Source of the DNA: Rhodoferax ferrireducens T118
Lineage (GTDB): Bacteria; Pseudomonadota; Gammaproteobacteria; Burkholderiales; Burkholderiaceae_C
Assembly: GCF_000013605.1 (NCBI RefSeq)
Contig: NC_007908.1
Coordinates: 1,116,001-1,180,000, forward strand
Direction: 5' to 3'
Length of the DNA: 64,000 nt
Shown here: positions 35,700 to 44,936 of the stretch, in pieces
Position numbering within the stretch: position 1 is the first letter of the stretch
Layout: the number at the start of each line of letters is the position of its first letter
Made by a program: the position numbers and the translations under genes
Notes under the pieces: generated by a model
Database searches by the model: none
Seen by the model: only the letters and a program-made list of their open reading frames with translations
Told to the model about the DNA's origin: nothing

Positions 35700-36893
35700 A
35701 TGAAACTCAAGACCCTCGTTGCCGCCATGGCTATTGGCTTTGCCGCCGCAGCATCGGCACAGACCACCGGCCCGGTCAAGATCGGTTTCATCACCGACAT
35801 GTCCAGCGTGTATGCCGACATCGATGGCCCGGCCGGCGGTGAAATGGTCAAGTGGGCAGCGCAGGATTTTGGCGGCAAGGTGCTGAACCGTCCGATTGAA
35901 GTACTGACCGCCGACCACCAGAACAAGGCCGATGTCGCCAGCTCCAAAGCGCGCGAATGGATCGACAAGGATGGCCTGTCGATGCTGATTGGCGGCACGA
36001 ACTCCGGCACGTCGCTGGCCATGGCCAAAGTCGCTGAGGAAAAAAAGCGCCCCTTCATCTCGATCGGCGCCGGCTCGGCCCGCCTGACCAATGAAGCCTG
36101 TTCGCCCTATACCGTTCATTACGCCTACGACACGGTGGCGCTGGCCAAGGTGGCCGGCACGGCACTGGTCAAGGCCGGTGCCAAGACCTGGTTCTTTCTG
36201 ACAGCCGACTATGCGTTCGGTTATTCGTTGGAAGGCGATGCCTCCAACGTGGTCAAGGCCAATGGCGGCACCGTTGTCGGTGCGGTTCGTCACCCGCTCA
36301 ATGCTTCCGATTTCTCATCGTTCCTGCTGCAGGCGCAATCGTCCAAAGCGCAGATCCTGGGGCTGGCCAATGCTGGCGGCGACTTTACCAACGCGATGAA
36401 GGCGGCCAAGGAATTCGGCATCAACAAGACCATGAAGATCGCCGGCCTGCTGGTGTTCATCAACGACGTGCACAGCCTGGGACTGGCCAACACCGAAGGC
36501 CTGCAACTGGCTGACAGCTGGTACTGGAACCAGGATGACGCCTCGCGCAAATTTGCCAAACGTTTCTTCGACAAATACAAGCGCATGCCTTCCAGCGTAC
36601 AAGCCGCCGACTACTCGGCCGCCGCCAATTACCTGAAGGCAGTGCAGACCGCCGGCACGACCGACGCGGACAAGGTGATGTCCACCTTGAAGGGCATGAA
36701 GATCGATGACTTCTACAACAAGGGTCAGATCCGCGCTGACGGCCGCATGATCCACGACATGTACCTGTTCCAGGTCAAGTCGCCCAAGGAATCGACCGTG
36801 CCATGGGACTACTACAAGACCGTGGCCAAGATTCCGGGTGAGCAGGCTTTCACCACGGTGGCCGAATCCAAATGTGCGCTGAACAAGAAATAA
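35700..36893 (+). CDS. Periplasmic amino-acid-type binding protein (LivK-like)
   Basis: A 397-residue binding protein. Residues 1-20 are a signal peptide (MKLKTLVAAMAIGFAAAASA). The mature part starts VKIGFITDMSSVYAD, the type I periplasmic binding fold of the Leu/Ile/Val family, with TSLAMAKVAEEK and ISIGAGSARLTN around the ligand pocket. AGGAG precedes the ATG. It sits between the two ATPase genes and the two permease genes. The ligand could be a branched-chain amino acid, an amide or an aromatic acid; sequence reading alone cannot decide. Confidence 0.9.
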   Translation: MKLKTLVAAMAIGFAAAASAQTTGPVKIGFITDMSSVYADIDGPAGGEMVKWAAQDFGGKVLNRPIEVLTADHQNKADVASSKAREWIDKDGLSMLIGGTNSGTSLAMAKVAEEKKRPFISIGAGSARLTNEACSPYTVHYAYDTVALAKVAGTALVKAGAKTWFFLTADYAFGYSLEGDASNVVKANGGTVVGAVRHPLNASDFSSFLLQAQSSKAQILGLANAGGDFTNAMKAAKEFGINKTMKIAGLLVFINDVHSLGLANTEGLQLADSWYWNQDDASRKFAKRFFDKYKRMPSSVQAADYSAAANYLKAVQTAGTTDADKVMSTLKGMKIDDFYNKGQIRADGRMIHDMYLFQVKSPKESTVPWDYYKTVAKIPGEQAFTTVAESKCALNKK

Positions 36894-36906
36894 GCTGACC
36901 AACAAG

Positions 36907-36939
36907 GCGGCTGGTCGCGGGTGCGGTTGGCCGCTTTTT
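36907..36939 (+). terminator. Attenuator-like hairpin between binding protein and livH
   Basis: GCGGC (36907-36911) pairs with GCCGC (36930-36934), followed by five T. Placed just after the binding-protein gene, it would let that gene be made in excess over the permeases, as is usual in such operons. Confidence 0.55.
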
Positions 36940-36970
36940 CAATATTTCAGGCATCAACTAACGGGCCTCC

Positions 36971-37855
36971 ATGGAAATTTTCGGTATTCCCCTTCAAGCT
37001 TTTCTGGGCCAGTTGATGCTGGGCCTGGTCAATGGCGCGTTTTACGCCATGCTCAGTCTTGGGCTGGCTGTCATCTTTGGTCTGTTGGGCATCGTGAACT
37101 TCGCGCACGGTGCACTTTATATGCTGGGCGCCTTTGCCGCCTGGATCATGCTTGACAAATTCGGCATCAATTACTGGTACGCGCTGGTACTGGCGCCGCT
37201 GACGGTGGGTGCGCTCGGTGTCGTGATCGAGCGGCTTTTTCTCAAGCATCTTTACAAGATTGACCCCATTTACGGCTTATTGCTCACCCTGGGCCTGGCC
37301 CTGATTGCCGAGGGCATTTTCCGCGAGTTGTATGGCGTATCAGGCCAAAATTACAATGTGCCCGAACTGCTGTCCGGCGCCACCAATCTCGGCTTCATGG
37401 TGCTGCCCAATTACCGTGCCTGGGTGGTGCTGGTATCGCTGGCGGTGTGCGTGGGAACCTGGTATCTGATCGAGCGCACCCGGCTAGGCGCCTACCTGCG
37501 CGCTGGCACCGAAAACGCGGCGCTGGTGCAAGCCTTTGGCATCAATGTGCCGCTGATGGTGATGCTGACCTATGGCGCGGGTGCGGCACTGGCGGCGCTC
37601 GCAGGTGTATTGGCAGCGCCCATCATCCAGGTTAATCCTCTGATGGGCTCCAACCTGATCATCGTGGTGTTTGCGGTGGTGGTGATTGGTGGCATGGGCT
37701 CCATCATGGGCTCGATCCTGACTGGTCTGAGCCTGGGAGTGATCGAAGGCTTGACCCGCGTGTTTTACCCGGAAGCATCCAGCATTGTGGTGTTTATCAT
37801 CATGGTAATCGTGCTGATGATTCGCCCCGCCGGTCTGTTCGGCAAGGAGGCCTGA
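36971..37855 (+). CDS. livH: ABC transporter permease LivH
   Basis: A 294-residue inner-membrane permease with about eight hydrophobic segments, starting QLMLGLVNGAFYAMLSLGLA, the LivH signature, and LLGIVNFAHGALYMLGAF. With LivM it forms the channel of the importer. It is followed after three bases by livM. The first ATG at 36971 fits the family start. Confidence 0.94.
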   Translation: MEIFGIPLQAFLGQLMLGLVNGAFYAMLSLGLAVIFGLLGIVNFAHGALYMLGAFAAWIMLDKFGINYWYALVLAPLTVGALGVVIERLFLKHLYKIDPIYGLLLTLGLALIAEGIFRELYGVSGQNYNVPELLSGATNLGFMVLPNYRAWVVLVSLAVCVGTWYLIERTRLGAYLRAGTENAALVQAFGINVPLMVMLTYGAGAALAALAGVLAAPIIQVNPLMGSNLIIVVFAVVVIGGMGSIMGSILTGLSLGVIEGLTRVFYPEASSIVVFIIMVIVLMIRPAGLFGKEA

Positions 37856-37858
37856 GCC

Positions 37859-38860
37859 ATGAGCAGCGCCATGAACCCCCTCACTGACAGCAAGCAGATG
37901 ACCAAAGCCGCCAAATTCCTTCGAATCACATACATCGCGCTGTTGATCCTCGCGCTGGTGGCACCCATGATCGGGCTCTACCCGGTGTTTGTCATGAAGC
38001 TGCTGTGCTTCGCGCTTTTTGCCTGCGCCTTCAACCTGTTGCTGGGCTTTACCGGTTTGCTGTCTTTTGGCCACGCCGCATTTTTTGGCTCGGCGGCTTA
38101 CATCACCGGTTACCTTATCAAGTCGCATAACTTCACGCCGGAACTGGGCATTGTCGCGGGCATGATTGGTTCAGGCCTGATCGGACTGGTGGTTGGTTAT
38201 GTGGCCATCCGGCGTCAGGGTATTTATTTCGCCATGATCACCCTGGCCTTGGCGCAGATGGTCTATTTTGTCTGCCTGCAGGCGCCTTTTACCGGGGGTG
38301 AGGACGGCCTGCAAGGCGTGCCGCGCGGTGCGCTGTTTGGCCTGCTGTCGCTCCAATCGGACACCGCCATGTATTACCTGGTGGTGGCTGTGTTTGTGGC
38401 GGGTTTTCTGGCCGTTTCACGCATTGTGCATTCCCCGTTTGGCCAGGTACTCAAGATGATTCGTGAAAACGAACCGCGCGCGATCTCGCTGGGCTACCAG
38501 GTCGACCGCTACAAGCTGATGGCTTTCGTGTTGTCGGCCGCGCTGGCCGGACTGGCAGGCTCGCTCAAGACCCTGATCATGGGTTTTGCCACCTTGTCCG
38601 ATGTGCACTGGACCATGTCGGGTGAAGTCATTTTGATGACGCTGCTGGGTGGCGTCGGCACCTTTTTCGGCCCGGTGATGGGCGCCGGTATTGTGATCTC
38701 GCTGCAAGACACGCTGGCTGACAAGGTCGGCTCCTGGGTGAACGTCATCATTGGCGTGATTTTTGTGCTGTGCGTGCTGGCCTTCCGTAAAGGTGTGGTC
38801 GGCGAGTTGCAGGCCTGGCTGGAGCGCCGCCGCAGCGTCGCGGCAGCGCCCAAGGCCTAA
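37859..38860 (+). CDS. livM: ABC transporter permease LivM
   Basis: A 333-residue permease with a longer N-terminus than LivH and the LivM signature LLLGFTGLLSFGHAAFFGSA; a GGVGTFFGPVMGAG stretch follows near residue 265. It is the last gene of the operon. The closing segment ends with basic residues, as expected for a cytoplasmic tail. Confidence 0.94.
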   Translation: MSSAMNPLTDSKQMTKAAKFLRITYIALLILALVAPMIGLYPVFVMKLLCFALFACAFNLLLGFTGLLSFGHAAFFGSAAYITGYLIKSHNFTPELGIVAGMIGSGLIGLVVGYVAIRRQGIYFAMITLALAQMVYFVCLQAPFTGGEDGLQGVPRGALFGLLSLQSDTAMYYLVVAVFVAGFLAVSRIVHSPFGQVLKMIRENEPRAISLGYQVDRYKLMAFVLSAALAGLAGSLKTLIMGFATLSDVHWTMSGEVILMTLLGGVGTFFGPVMGAGIVISLQDTLADKVGSWVNVIIGVIFVLCVLAFRKGVVGELQAWLERRRSVAAAPKA

Positions 38861-38932
38861 AAAGGCGACGGGTAACAAAGTGCCGAGGCCGCCTGCTGCG
38901 GCCAGCGTCCTCAGTGCGCTGGCCTGGATGGT

Positions 38933-39853
38933 TTGCCTGACAATCGAGCCATGAAAAACTCGCTTTCATTGCGCCACTTCCTGTTGGCGCTGGCGGTAGT
39001 GGCGGTCTGGGGCACCAATTTTGTTGTCATCAAACTCGCTCTGGGCCAGATGCCGCCCCTGTTGTTTGCCACCTTGCGCTTCGCCGTGGTGGTGGTGCCA
39101 ACAGTGTTCTTTTTGCCGCGGCCAAAGGTGCCGTGGCGCAACCTCGCCGCTTACGGCCTGCTGATCGGCGTGGGCCAGTTTGGCCTGCTGTTTATCGCCA
39201 TGAATGGTCATATTTCGCCCGGCCTGGCTTCGCTGGTGATCCAAGTTCAGGTGTTCTTCACCATCGGGCTGGCGATGCGACTGGCCGGCGAACAGCTGCA
39301 ACGCATGCAGTGGCTGGCATTGGCTTTGGCCAGCGCTGGTATTGGCATCATCGTGCTGCATACCGATGGCAGTACCACGCTGCTGGGGCTGGCGCTGATT
39401 CTGCTGGCCGCGCTGGCATGGGCGGGGGGCAACATCGTGGCGCGCGAGGCTGGGCGCGTCAATATGGTGGCGTATGTGGTGTGGTCGAGTCTGTTTGCCG
39501 TGCCGCCGCTGGCGGCGCTCTCCTTGTGGGTTGAAGGTTGGGACGCGGTGGCTGCGGGCCTGCGCGGCGCCGATGCGGTGGTTTGGGCCGCGGTGGCGTG
39601 GCAGGCCTGGGGCAACTCGCTGTTTGGCTACGCCGCCTGGGGCTGGCTGCTGGCACGCTACCCGGCCGCCACCATCACACCGATGGCGCTGCTGGTGCCT
39701 TTGTTTGGCATGGGCGCCGCCGCGCTCTGGCTGGGAGAAGGCTTGCCGGGTTGGAAACTCAGTGCCGCCGCGCTGGTCATGGGCGGCCTGGCCCTGAATC
39801 TGCTGTGGCCCAAGTGGCGCCAGTGGCTGCGCCAGCGCCCGGTGGCGAATTGA
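38933..39853 (+). CDS. EamA/DMT-family transporter
   Basis: A 306-residue drug/metabolite transporter. Two EamA repeats with ten hydrophobic segments are visible: the first opens WGTNFVVIKLALGQMPPLLF and the second lies around residues 155-300. Such proteins export amino acids or metabolites. The Lrp-family regulator gene follows 46 bases downstream and may control it. It is 72 bases from livM and probably has its own promoter. Confidence 0.9.
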   Translation: MPDNRAMKNSLSLRHFLLALAVVAVWGTNFVVIKLALGQMPPLLFATLRFAVVVVPTVFFLPRPKVPWRNLAAYGLLIGVGQFGLLFIAMNGHISPGLASLVIQVQVFFTIGLAMRLAGEQLQRMQWLALALASAGIGIIVLHTDGSTTLLGLALILLAALAWAGGNIVAREAGRVNMVAYVVWSSLFAVPPLAALSLWVEGWDAVAAGLRGADAVVWAAVAWQAWGNSLFGYAAWGWLLARYPAATITPMALLVPLFGMGAAALWLGEGLPGWKLSAAALVMGGLALNLLWPKWRQWLRQRPVAN

Positions 39854-39898
39854 ATTGCGACTGCGAATTCGTCGAAACCTTGCACTGATCAAAAAAAT

Positions 39899-40384
39899 AT
39901 GGAACACGCCAACCTTGATTCAATCGATTTGCAGTTGCTGGCACAGCTGCAGATTGACGCCTCGCTGACCAATCAGGATCTCGCGGCGCGGGTGCATGTG
40001 TCGCCACCGACCTGTTTGCGCCGGGTCAAGCGGCTGCGCGATGCGGGCCTGATCGAGCGGGTGATCGCTGTGCTGAGCGTGGACAAACTCGCTGACGTAG
40101 CGGGCTTTGGCCTGTGTGCGTTGACCGAGATCACACTGGACCACCAGGACAACCAGGCGCTCGAAGCATTCGAGCAACGCGTCTCCCTGGAGGATGCCGT
40201 GCAGCAGTGTTACCGCGTGTCGCCGGGGCCGGACTTTTGCCTGGTGGTGCAGGTCGCGCAGATGCCTGACTATCTGGCGCTGGCGCAGCGCTTGTTCACG
40301 GCGGATGCCAATGTGCGCAACGTCAAAACTTTTTTCAGCGTCAAGCGCAGCAAATTTGGCGCGCGGGTGGCGCTGCCATTGTGA
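39899..40384 (+). CDS. Lrp/AsnC-family transcription regulator
   Basis: A 161-residue regulator with an N-terminal HTH (LTNQDLAARVHVSPPTCLRR, residues about 21-40) and a C-terminal RAM ligand domain (CYRVSPGPDFCLVVQV). These bind amino acids and control amino-acid transport or metabolism. Its place directly after the DMT exporter and near the liv operon suggests it controls one or both. Confidence 0.9.
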   Translation: MEHANLDSIDLQLLAQLQIDASLTNQDLAARVHVSPPTCLRRVKRLRDAGLIERVIAVLSVDKLADVAGFGLCALTEITLDHQDNQALEAFEQRVSLEDAVQQCYRVSPGPDFCLVVQVAQMPDYLALAQRLFTADANVRNVKTFFSVKRSKFGARVALPL

Positions 40385-40406
40385 CGAACTGTGATGGGGC
40401 TGTGAC

Positions 40407-41168
40407 CTAATTCACGGTTGGCGCCAGCGGCAATGTGAAACTGACGCTGCAGCCCGCATCGGGTGCGGCGTTGGCCCAAACCACGCCACCGTGGCGTTCC
40501 ACGATTTTGCGGGTAAGCGCCAAGCCCATGCCAAGGCCCTCAAACTCACGAGCCCCGTGCAGGCGCCCAAACGCATGAAACAATTTGTCCTTGTACTGCG
40601 GGTTGAAACCCGCACCGTTGTCGGTGATGGTCAAGGCGCACAGGCCGCTGGCATGGGTTTGCCACGTCAACTCGATTTCAGCCACCGCTCGATGCGCCGT
40701 GAACTTGACTGCGTTGGACAGCAGGTGCATCAATACCTGCCGAATCAGCACCGCGTCACCTTGCAGGGCGGGTATGTCTTGCGCCACCTGCCAGTGAATC
40801 ACTCGGCCTTGCAGCGCGGGGGCCATGGCCGTCAGCACATCACGCAGCAGTTGCCCGACGTCCAGCCGGGTCAGTTGCAAATCCAGCCGCGTCAGTCGCG
40901 ACAACTCAGTCAAACCTTCGATCTGGCGTGTCATCTGCTTGGCCGCCTGCTGCACCGTGGCGAGGTGCGCAGCGATGTCGGGGGTGAGACGCTCGCCCAG
41001 GTCTTCCTGGATGATTTGCGCATAGGCGCTGACATGGCGCAGCGAGGCGCGCAGGTCGTGTGACACCGCGTAGGTGAAGTCATCAAGCTCAGTGCGTGCC
41101 TGGAGCAACTCGCGCTGCAGGCGCTGGATGTCGCTGGCTTGCGTCCCCCTCGACGCGGTCGTGCTCAT
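40407..41168 (-). CDS. Sensor-less histidine kinase
   Basis: A 253-residue kinase with only HisKA and HATPase domains. The H-box is FTYAVSHDLRASLRHV near residue 36, then the N-box LMHLLSNAVKFT, the DNGAGF stretch and GLGMGLALTRKIVERHGG. There is no membrane segment or input domain, only a short N-terminal coiled coil, so it must be cytoplasmic and signalled by a partner. Its start overlaps the glmU stop by four bases, so it is translated with glmU. No response-regulator gene is adjacent. Confidence 0.88.
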   Translation of the reverse strand: MSTTASRGTQASDIQRLQRELLQARTELDDFTYAVSHDLRASLRHVSAYAQIIQEDLGERLTPDIAAHLATVQQAAKQMTRQIEGLTELSRLTRLDLQLTRLDVGQLLRDVLTAMAPALQGRVIHWQVAQDIPALQGDAVLIRQVLMHLLSNAVKFTAHRAVAEIELTWQTHASGLCALTITDNGAGFNPQYKDKLFHAFGRLHGAREFEGLGMGLALTRKIVERHGGVVWANAAPDAGCSVSFTLPLAPTVN

Positions 41169-42598
41169 TTGCTCGGCCGCTTCCAGTTGGCGATGCTGAC
41201 CTGTTTCGCCCGCGCCACGGTGAGTGCCCCCGGCGGCGTGTCTTTGGTCACGGTGGAGCCACCGCCCACGGTGCCGCCCGCGCCGATCGTGAGCGGGGCA
41301 ATCAGTACGCAGTTGCTGCCAATGTGCACATCGGCTTCAAGGACGGTGCGGTGTTTGAAGGCGCCGTCGTAATTGGCGGTGATGCTGCCGGCACCATAAT
41401 TGACGCGCTCGCCGACGGTGGCGTCGCCCAGATAAGCCAGATGGTTGGCCTTGGCGCCGCGCGCCAGCGTCGAATTCTTGACCTCAACAAAGTTGCCAAT
41501 GTGCACCGCTTGGCCCAGCTTGGCACCGGGCCTGAGCCGGGCAAACGGGCCAATCAGGGCTCCGGCGCCGACTTCCACCGCGTCCTTGCTGCCGGGTTGG
41601 CCGCCTTCGATGTGGGTAAACGGGTGAATCACGGCCCCGGCGGCAATGGTCGCATTGCGGATCACGCAGTTGGCGCCGATCTTCACGCCTTCGCCCAGGG
41701 TTACCACGCCTTCAAAGACGCAGTTGACATCAATCGACACGTCTTGTGCGCAGTGCAATTGGCCACGCACGTCGAGCCGCGCCGGGTCCGCCAGGCGCAC
41801 GCCTTGCTCCATCAGTTGCAGCGCCACTTTGCTTTGAAACGCCCGCTCCAGCGCCGCGAGTTGCACCGGGCTGTTGACGCCCGCGACCTGGGTCGCGTCG
41901 GCAATCTTGTGCGCCACCACCGGCACACCATCGGCCACGGCGAATTTCACGATGTCAGTCAGGTAATACTCGCCTTGGGCGTTCTGCTTGTCCAGCCGCG
42001 CCAGCCACGCTTTGAGTTGCCGGGCGGGCAGCGCCATGATGCCGCTGTAGACCTCGGTGATCTCACGCTGCACAGGCGTCGCGTCCTTCTGCTCGACGAT
42101 GGCTTGTACCACGTCACCCCGGCGCACAATGCGGCCGTAACCCGTGGGGTCGGCAAAATCGATAGTCAACAGCGCCAGCTTGTCAGTGCCGGCGGCGGCG
42201 ATCAGGTGCCGCAAGGTAGCCGCCTGTATCAAGGGCACGTCGCCCGAAAGCACCACCACCATACCGTCGTCGCGCAGCAGCGGCACCGCTTGCTGCACTG
42301 CATGGCCGGTGCCAAGTTGCGGCTCCTGGCGTACAAAATTTATATCAAATCCAGCGCTAGCCCCCGTGTTACCTGAGACAGCCGCTTCTACTTCCATAGC
42401 GCCATGACCGGTGATGACCACCACCTGACGGGCTGACAGTTGCGCCGCCGTGTCCACCACATGCTGCAGCAAAGCGCGCCCGGCCAAAAGGTGCAACACT
42501 TTGGGCAGTTTGCTTTTCATGCGCGTGCCTTTGCCGGCGGCCATGATGACCACGTCCACGGCAGTCGCCGCTGGTTTGATTTTTGAAATATCACTCAT
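41165..42598 (-). CDS. glmU: Bifunctional GlcNAc-1-P uridyltransferase / GlcN-1-P acetyltransferase
   Basis: A 477-residue GlmU making UDP-GlcNAc. The uridyltransferase N-domain shows VIMAAGKGTRMKSKLPKVLH and LSGDVPLI. The C-domain is a left-handed beta helix of hexapeptide repeats, with NFVEVKNSTLARGAKANHL and LGDATVG near its end. I start at ATG 42598 (MSDISKIKP); eight upstream codons are open. Relative to usual GlmU (about 455 residues) there is an extra segment around residues 67-88, just before LGTGHAV, which coincides with an inserted copy of a dispersed repeat. Confidence 0.96.
   Translation of the reverse strand: MSDISKIKPAATAVDVVIMAAGKGTRMKSKLPKVLHLLAGRALLQHVVDTAAQLSARQVVVITGHGAMEVEAAVSGNTGASAGFDINFVRQEPQLGTGHAVQQAVPLLRDDGMVVVLSGDVPLIQAATLRHLIAAAGTDKLALLTIDFADPTGYGRIVRRGDVVQAIVEQKDATPVQREITEVYSGIMALPARQLKAWLARLDKQNAQGEYYLTDIVKFAVADGVPVVAHKIADATQVAGVNSPVQLAALERAFQSKVALQLMEQGVRLADPARLDVRGQLHCAQDVSIDVNCVFEGVVTLGEGVKIGANCVIRNATIAAGAVIHPFTHIEGGQPGSKDAVEVGAGALIGPFARLRPGAKLGQAVHIGNFVEVKNSTLARGAKANHLAYLGDATVGERVNYGAGSITANYDGAFKHRTVLEADVHIGSNCVLIAPLTIGAGGTVGGGSTVTKDTPPGALTVARAKQVSIANWKRPSK
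42335..42400 (-). repeat. Dispersed ~50-bp repeat, copy in glmU
   Basis: On the minus strand it reads ...GAAGCGGCTGTCTC, ACGGGGGCTAGCGCTGG and ATTTGATATAAATTTTG, sharing the order AGCtg - acGGGGGCTAgcG - ATTTgat with the copies at 48940, 50018, 50903 and 55742. It is read in frame. Confidence 0.6.
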
Positions 42599-42782
42599 GC
42601 CTGTTTCCATTCTTTCTCCCACCCGACCCGATCAATTTTTTCACATTATCGGCGGGCTGCCGACGGTGCTGGCGCAGGGGCTGCAGGTTTTGCTTTGGGC
42701 GATGCGCCGCAACCAGACCGGTGCCCGGTTCCTGGTTGCCACCGGGCGTTCAGGCCCAGCCAATTGCGCCTAAGATCAGCCC

Positions 42783-44201
42783 ATGGCCATCAGCGTTTTT
42801 GATCTCTTCAAGATTGGTATCGGACCGAGCAGCTCGCACACGGTGGGGCCGATGCGCGCGGCGCGCCTGTTTGCCCAGACGCTGGAGCGCGAGCACTGGC
42901 TCGACGCCACCCAGGGCGTGACCTGCGAGCTGTATGGCTCATTGGGTGCCACCGGCAAAGGCCACGGCTCCGATGTGGCGGTCATGCTCGGCTTGATGGG
43001 CCACGCGCCCGACACGGTGGACGTGGCTGCGGTATCCGGCCTGATCCAGACCGTGCGTGCCCAGCAGACGCTGGCGCTGCTGGGCGTCAAACCCATTGTG
43101 TTCAAGGAAAAAGAGCACGTGCTGATGTACCGCCGCGAGGCCCTGGCCGAGCATCCCAACGGCATGAAGTTCAGTGCGGTGGACGCGCAGGGCCAGTTGC
43201 TCCGGCAAGCCAAGTACCTCAGCGTCGGCGGCGGTTTTGTGGTCACCGCTGGCAGCTCCAATGAGGCCGTGCTGAGCGAGTACCAGAAAGTGCCTTACCC
43301 CTTCACCTCGGGCGCTGAACTGCTGGCGACTTGCCAGCAGCAGCGCTTGAGCATTGGCGAGTTGATGTGGGCCAACGAGCGCACCTGGCGCAGCGATGAT
43401 GAAATTCGTGCCGGTTTGCTCAACATCTGGCGCGTCATGCGCGAATGCGTGCAACGCGGCCTGAGCGCGCAGGGCCTGCTACCCGGTCCGTTCAAGGTGC
43501 AGCGCCGTGCCCCGGTGCTGGCGGCCCAGTTGCGCGAGCGTGCCGAGCAAGCGCTGGCCGATCCGTTGTCGGTGCTGGACTGGGTCAATGTCTATGCCTT
43601 TGCCGTGAATGAAGAAAACGCCGCCGGCGGGCGCGTGGTGACTGCGCCGACCAACGGCGCGGCCGGGGTCATTCCGGCGGTGCTGCACTACTGCGACCGC
43701 TTTGTGCTGAGCCAGCACGCACGCACAGCGCAGACCGACGCCACCGGGCACAACAGCGCCGACGACGCGGTGATCAATTTCCTGATGAGTGCGGCGGCCA
43801 TCGGCATGTTGTACAAGCTCAATGCCTCCATCAGCGGCGCCGAAGTGGGTTGCCAGGGCGAGGTTGGCGTGGCCTGCTCGATGGCCGCCGCCGGCTTGAC
43901 CGCGGTGATGGGCGGCAGCCCCGAGCAGATTGAAAACGCCGCCGAGATCGGCATGGAGCACAACCTGGGCCTGACCTGCGACCCCATCGGCGGCCTGGTG
44001 CAGGTGCCCTGCATTGAACGCAACGCCATGGGCGCGGTCAAGGCTGTGAACGCGGCGCGCATGGCGCTGGCGGGCAACGGCCAGCACGTGGTGTCGCTCG
44101 ACAAGGTGATCAAGACCATGCGCGAGACCGGCGCCGACATGAAAACCAAATACAAGGAAACCTCGCGCGGCGGCTTGGCGGTCAATATTGTGGAATGTTA
44201 G
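42783..44201 (+). CDS. sdaA: L-serine ammonia-lyase (iron-sulfur)
   Basis: A 472-residue single-chain L-serine dehydratase converting serine to pyruvate and ammonia. The N-terminal domain starts [20 protein letters not shown], and the C-terminal domain carries the [4Fe-4S] cysteines in [17 protein letters not shown] and [10 protein letters not shown], with ATNGAAG-like [12 protein letters not shown]. The upstream 180 bases contain no gene. It stands alone between glmU and the DUF2917 gene. Confidence 0.95.
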   Translation: MAISVFDLFKIGIGPSSSHTVGPMRAARLFAQTLEREHWLDATQGVTCELYGSLGATGKGHGSDVAVMLGLMGHAPDTVDVAAVSGLIQTVRAQQTLALLGVKPIVFKEKEHVLMYRREALAEHPNGMKFSAVDAQGQLLRQAKYLSVGGGFVVTAGSSNEAVLSEYQKVPYPFTSGAELLATCQQQRLSIGELMWANERTWRSDDEIRAGLLNIWRVMRECVQRGLSAQGLLPGPFKVQRRAPVLAAQLRERAEQALADPLSVLDWVNVYAFAVNEENAAGGRVVTAPTNGAAGVIPAVLHYCDRFVLSQHARTAQTDATGHNSADDAVINFLMSAAAIGMLYKLNASISGAEVGCQGEVGVACSMAAAGLTAVMGGSPEQIENAAEIGMEHNLGLTCDPIGGLVQVPCIERNAMGAVKAVNAARMALAGNGQHVVSLDKVIKTMRETGADMKTKYKETSRGGLAVNIVEC

Positions 44202-44315
44202 GGCTCTCCGATGCGCAGCTGCCCTGAATTTGGCCTGCCGTGCGGCGACTTGCCGATCGAGGCTGGCACGTGCGTGGCGCGCCAATGCCAAGCTGCTGGC
44301 AGGCTCCGGCCAGGG

Positions 44316-44807
44316 TCATGGCTGGTTAGTCTCGAGTTTTGACAAAACACGACCGCGCCCGGCCACCAGATACTCGCCGTAGCCGGCCAGCCCCAGCACC
44401 AGTTGTCCCAGGGCAAGGCCCGCCATCAGCACCGCCTGTCCCAAATCGCGCAGCGGACGCATCACCGCCGCCTGCCAGCGCGACGCGCGCAGGGTGACTG
44501 ACTCGGCAAGCGGGGTCCACTCAAAGTAAACCGGCGTCGCGTTCGCCGCGCCGTAGGGCTCAAAAACCAGGTGCTGCCCGGCGCGAACCGCCAATTGTTG
44601 CCCGGCCTGCAAAAAGTGGTCCCCCAACTCATTGGCGGGTACGCGCGGTGAGCCGTCAACGGTGGCCCACACCTGTCCCTGTTCGATGCGCAGTACACCC
44701 GCCTGGCGCGGCCGCAGGCTGATGGCTCGCCCCGGCATCAGCTTCCAGCACACAAAAACGGCGGCGTCTTGGGCGTGTTGCAATTGCGTTAAATGTTGCG
44801 TGACCAT
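44316..44807 (-). CDS. DUF2917 protein
   Basis: A 163-residue cytoplasmic protein. A DUF2917 cupin-like core spans residues 10-100 (QAGVLRIEQGQVWATVDGSP and QLAVRAGQHLVFEP), followed by a C-terminal amphipathic or membrane-near helix rich in leucine and glycine. Start ATG 44807 has CTGGAG seven bases upstream, better than ATG 44849. It is divergent from a LysR gene, the usual arrangement for a regulator and its target. Function unknown. Confidence 0.82.
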   Translation of the reverse strand: MVTQHLTQLQHAQDAAVFVCWKLMPGRAISLRPRQAGVLRIEQGQVWATVDGSPRVPANELGDHFLQAGQQLAVRAGQHLVFEPYGAANATPVYFEWTPLAESVTLRASRWQAAVMRPLRDLGQAVLMAGLALGQLVLGLAGYGEYLVAGRGRVLSKLETNQP

Positions 44808-44936
44808 GACAGACTCCAGTAATGCAATTTGGCATTGAATGATCGTCACAAAAAGCTTGTTCGTCCAATGAATTCAAGGTAAGCTATTCATTCCATTTAC
44901 GCATCAATAGACGGGCTCGTCCCGGGCTCATACTGC

